Positions 55,630-56,150 of a stretch of DNA of 56,150 nucleotides are shown piece by piece; the stretch's first letter is position 1; every line of letters starts with the position of its first letter. The notes below the pieces were generated by a model. The model searched no databases and was not told the origin of the DNA. It saw only the letters and a list, made by a program, of their open reading frames with translations. Both the position numbers and the translations under genes were made by a program. The DNA is from a virus. Location of the stretch: positions 1 to 56,150 of IMG/VR virus record IMGVR_UViG_3300037097_000033; one strand, written 5' to 3'.

Positions 55630-56150
55630 CAACTGAAGCCGCGACCAAGCTCGCACCTTTCGGCGTCGAGCATGTCAAAAGCGTTTGCCGGGACATCCTC
55701 TTCCCCGACAACATGACGCCCGACGAAACGGCCGACCTGCGGTGGGGGTTCCGGCTCAATAGCCTCGACTTCACCTCGCACGGCGAGTACCACTGGGCCG
55801 AAGCCAGCGGCCCGTTTACTCAGTTGCCCAGCGCGTGTCCATCGGCCGAGGGCGACGGGATTTGCATCGCCAAGACCGTCAGCGGGGCGCAGTCCGGTAG
55901 CGGACGGTTCGGCAAGTCAACCGGCCTGCTGGTGGCGTACCTGCCCGCCGACCTGCTGGCAGAGGAAACCGACAAGCTCCGCGTCAAACGGGCGTGGGTG
56001 GCTGACGTGTTTGACCCGGTACGGGCACTCCTTCTCTCCGGGGCCGACCTCTTCGGGGCCGACCTCTCCGGGGCCTACCTCTCCGGGGCCGACCTCTCCG
56101 GGGCCGACCTCTCCGGGGCCGACCTCTCCGGGGCCAACCTCTCCGGGGCC
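55626..56150 (+). CDS. Pentapeptide-repeat protein (partial)
   Basis: ATG 55626 opens a protein cut by the window end. The N-terminal ~130 residues have Trp-rich and His/Tyr motifs (FTSHGEYHWAEASGPFTQLP, GKSTGLLVAYLPADLLAEET), a domain found before repeats in some phage proteins. From about residue 139 the A-D-L-S-G pentapeptide repeat begins (GADLFGADLSGAYLSGADLS). Such right-handed beta-helices can mimic DNA; here the role is unknown. Copies are 15-bp near-identical, suggesting recent expansion. Confidence 0.85.
   Translation, partial: MTTEAATKLAPFGVEHVKSVCRDILFPDNMTPDETADLRWGFRLNSLDFTSHGEYHWAEASGPFTQLPSACPSAEGDGICIAKTVSGAQSGSGRFGKSTGLLVAYLPADLLAEETDKLRVKRAWVADVFDPVRALLLSGADLFGADLSGAYLSGADLSGADLSGADLSGANLSGA
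56033..56150 (+). repeat. 15-bp tandem repeat encoding pentapeptides
   Basis: About eight copies of a CTCTCCGGGGCCGAC-type unit run to the window edge. One unit has TTC (Phe), one TAC (Tyr), one AAC (Asn) at the variable positions; the rest is almost identical. The array continues past the window. Confidence 0.9.

Noticed and set aside
1-56150. CRISPR array or retron
   Set aside because: No spaced repeat with 20-50-bp units and unique spacers was seen, nor a reverse transcriptase gene; the NNNGG array has variable 3-nt gaps rather than spacers.
54688-56150. Integrase or attachment site near the switch genes
   Set aside because: No tyrosine or serine recombinase motif is present in the window; the excisionase-like gene alone does not prove integration.

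Overview
The window is a large piece of a GC-rich, tailed bacteriophage genome, or a prophage or metagenomic relative. It carries TerS/TerL, portal, capsid protease/scaffold, major capsid protein, a MuF-type head protein, tail sheath, tail tube, a frameshifted tail chaperone pair, a ~1000-residue tape measure, hub, LysM protein and baseplate proteins of the gp25, gpJ and gpI types. Sheath plus wedge genes mean a contractile (myovirus) tail. An actinobacterial host is an inference from high GC, frequent GTG/TTG starts, dense 4-bp start/stop overlaps, and several genes whose start codon sits 6-7 nt after a TANNNT-like -10 box (leaderless promoters). No integrase is visible, but two divergent HTH genes around an operator-like region at 54.5-54.7 kb look like a regulatory switch, so a temperate life style is possible.

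Layout: 1-10,945 is a rightward early/replication block: HNH, RecB/Cas4-type nuclease, RecT with an intein, VRR-NUC nuclease, winged-helix protein, SNF2-like helicase, DNA methyltransferase, a replication initiator with 11-bp iteron-like repeats inside the gene, then small zinc-binding and accessory genes, three of which share the same start sequence. A leftward terminator at 10,950-10,981 marks convergence with the late genes. 11,009-52,800 is mainly a leftward late block, read from right to left: regulators, tRNA-Met, TerS, TerL, portal, minor virion genes, a GH26-like glycosidase, MuF protein, protease/scaffold, capsid, connectors, sheath, tube, chaperones, tape measure, LysM, hub, baseplate, fibre, and a lysis-like cassette. 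52,781-56,150 holds leftward and rightward regulatory genes and ends inside a pentapeptide-repeat protein.

The leftward block is broken by rightward islands: a secreted-protein moron (23.7 kb), a two-gene cassette followed by an unusual non-coding array in which GG recurs every 5 nt (27.2-28.5 kb), a TnpB-only insertion (20.7-21.9 kb), a small-gene island (46.27-47.64 kb), and a homing-endonuclease-like gene encoded antisense inside an intein (38.4-39.2 kb). Selfish elements are dense: two inteins (RecT and MuF), one TnpB element, one antisense Vsr-like endonuclease, and one HNH protein.

The most unusual features are the intein whose entire central part is overlapped on the opposite strand by a Vsr/DUF559-like endonuclease gene, and the phased NNNGG array beside the two-gene cassette. 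All names rest on reading motifs by eye; no database search was run.
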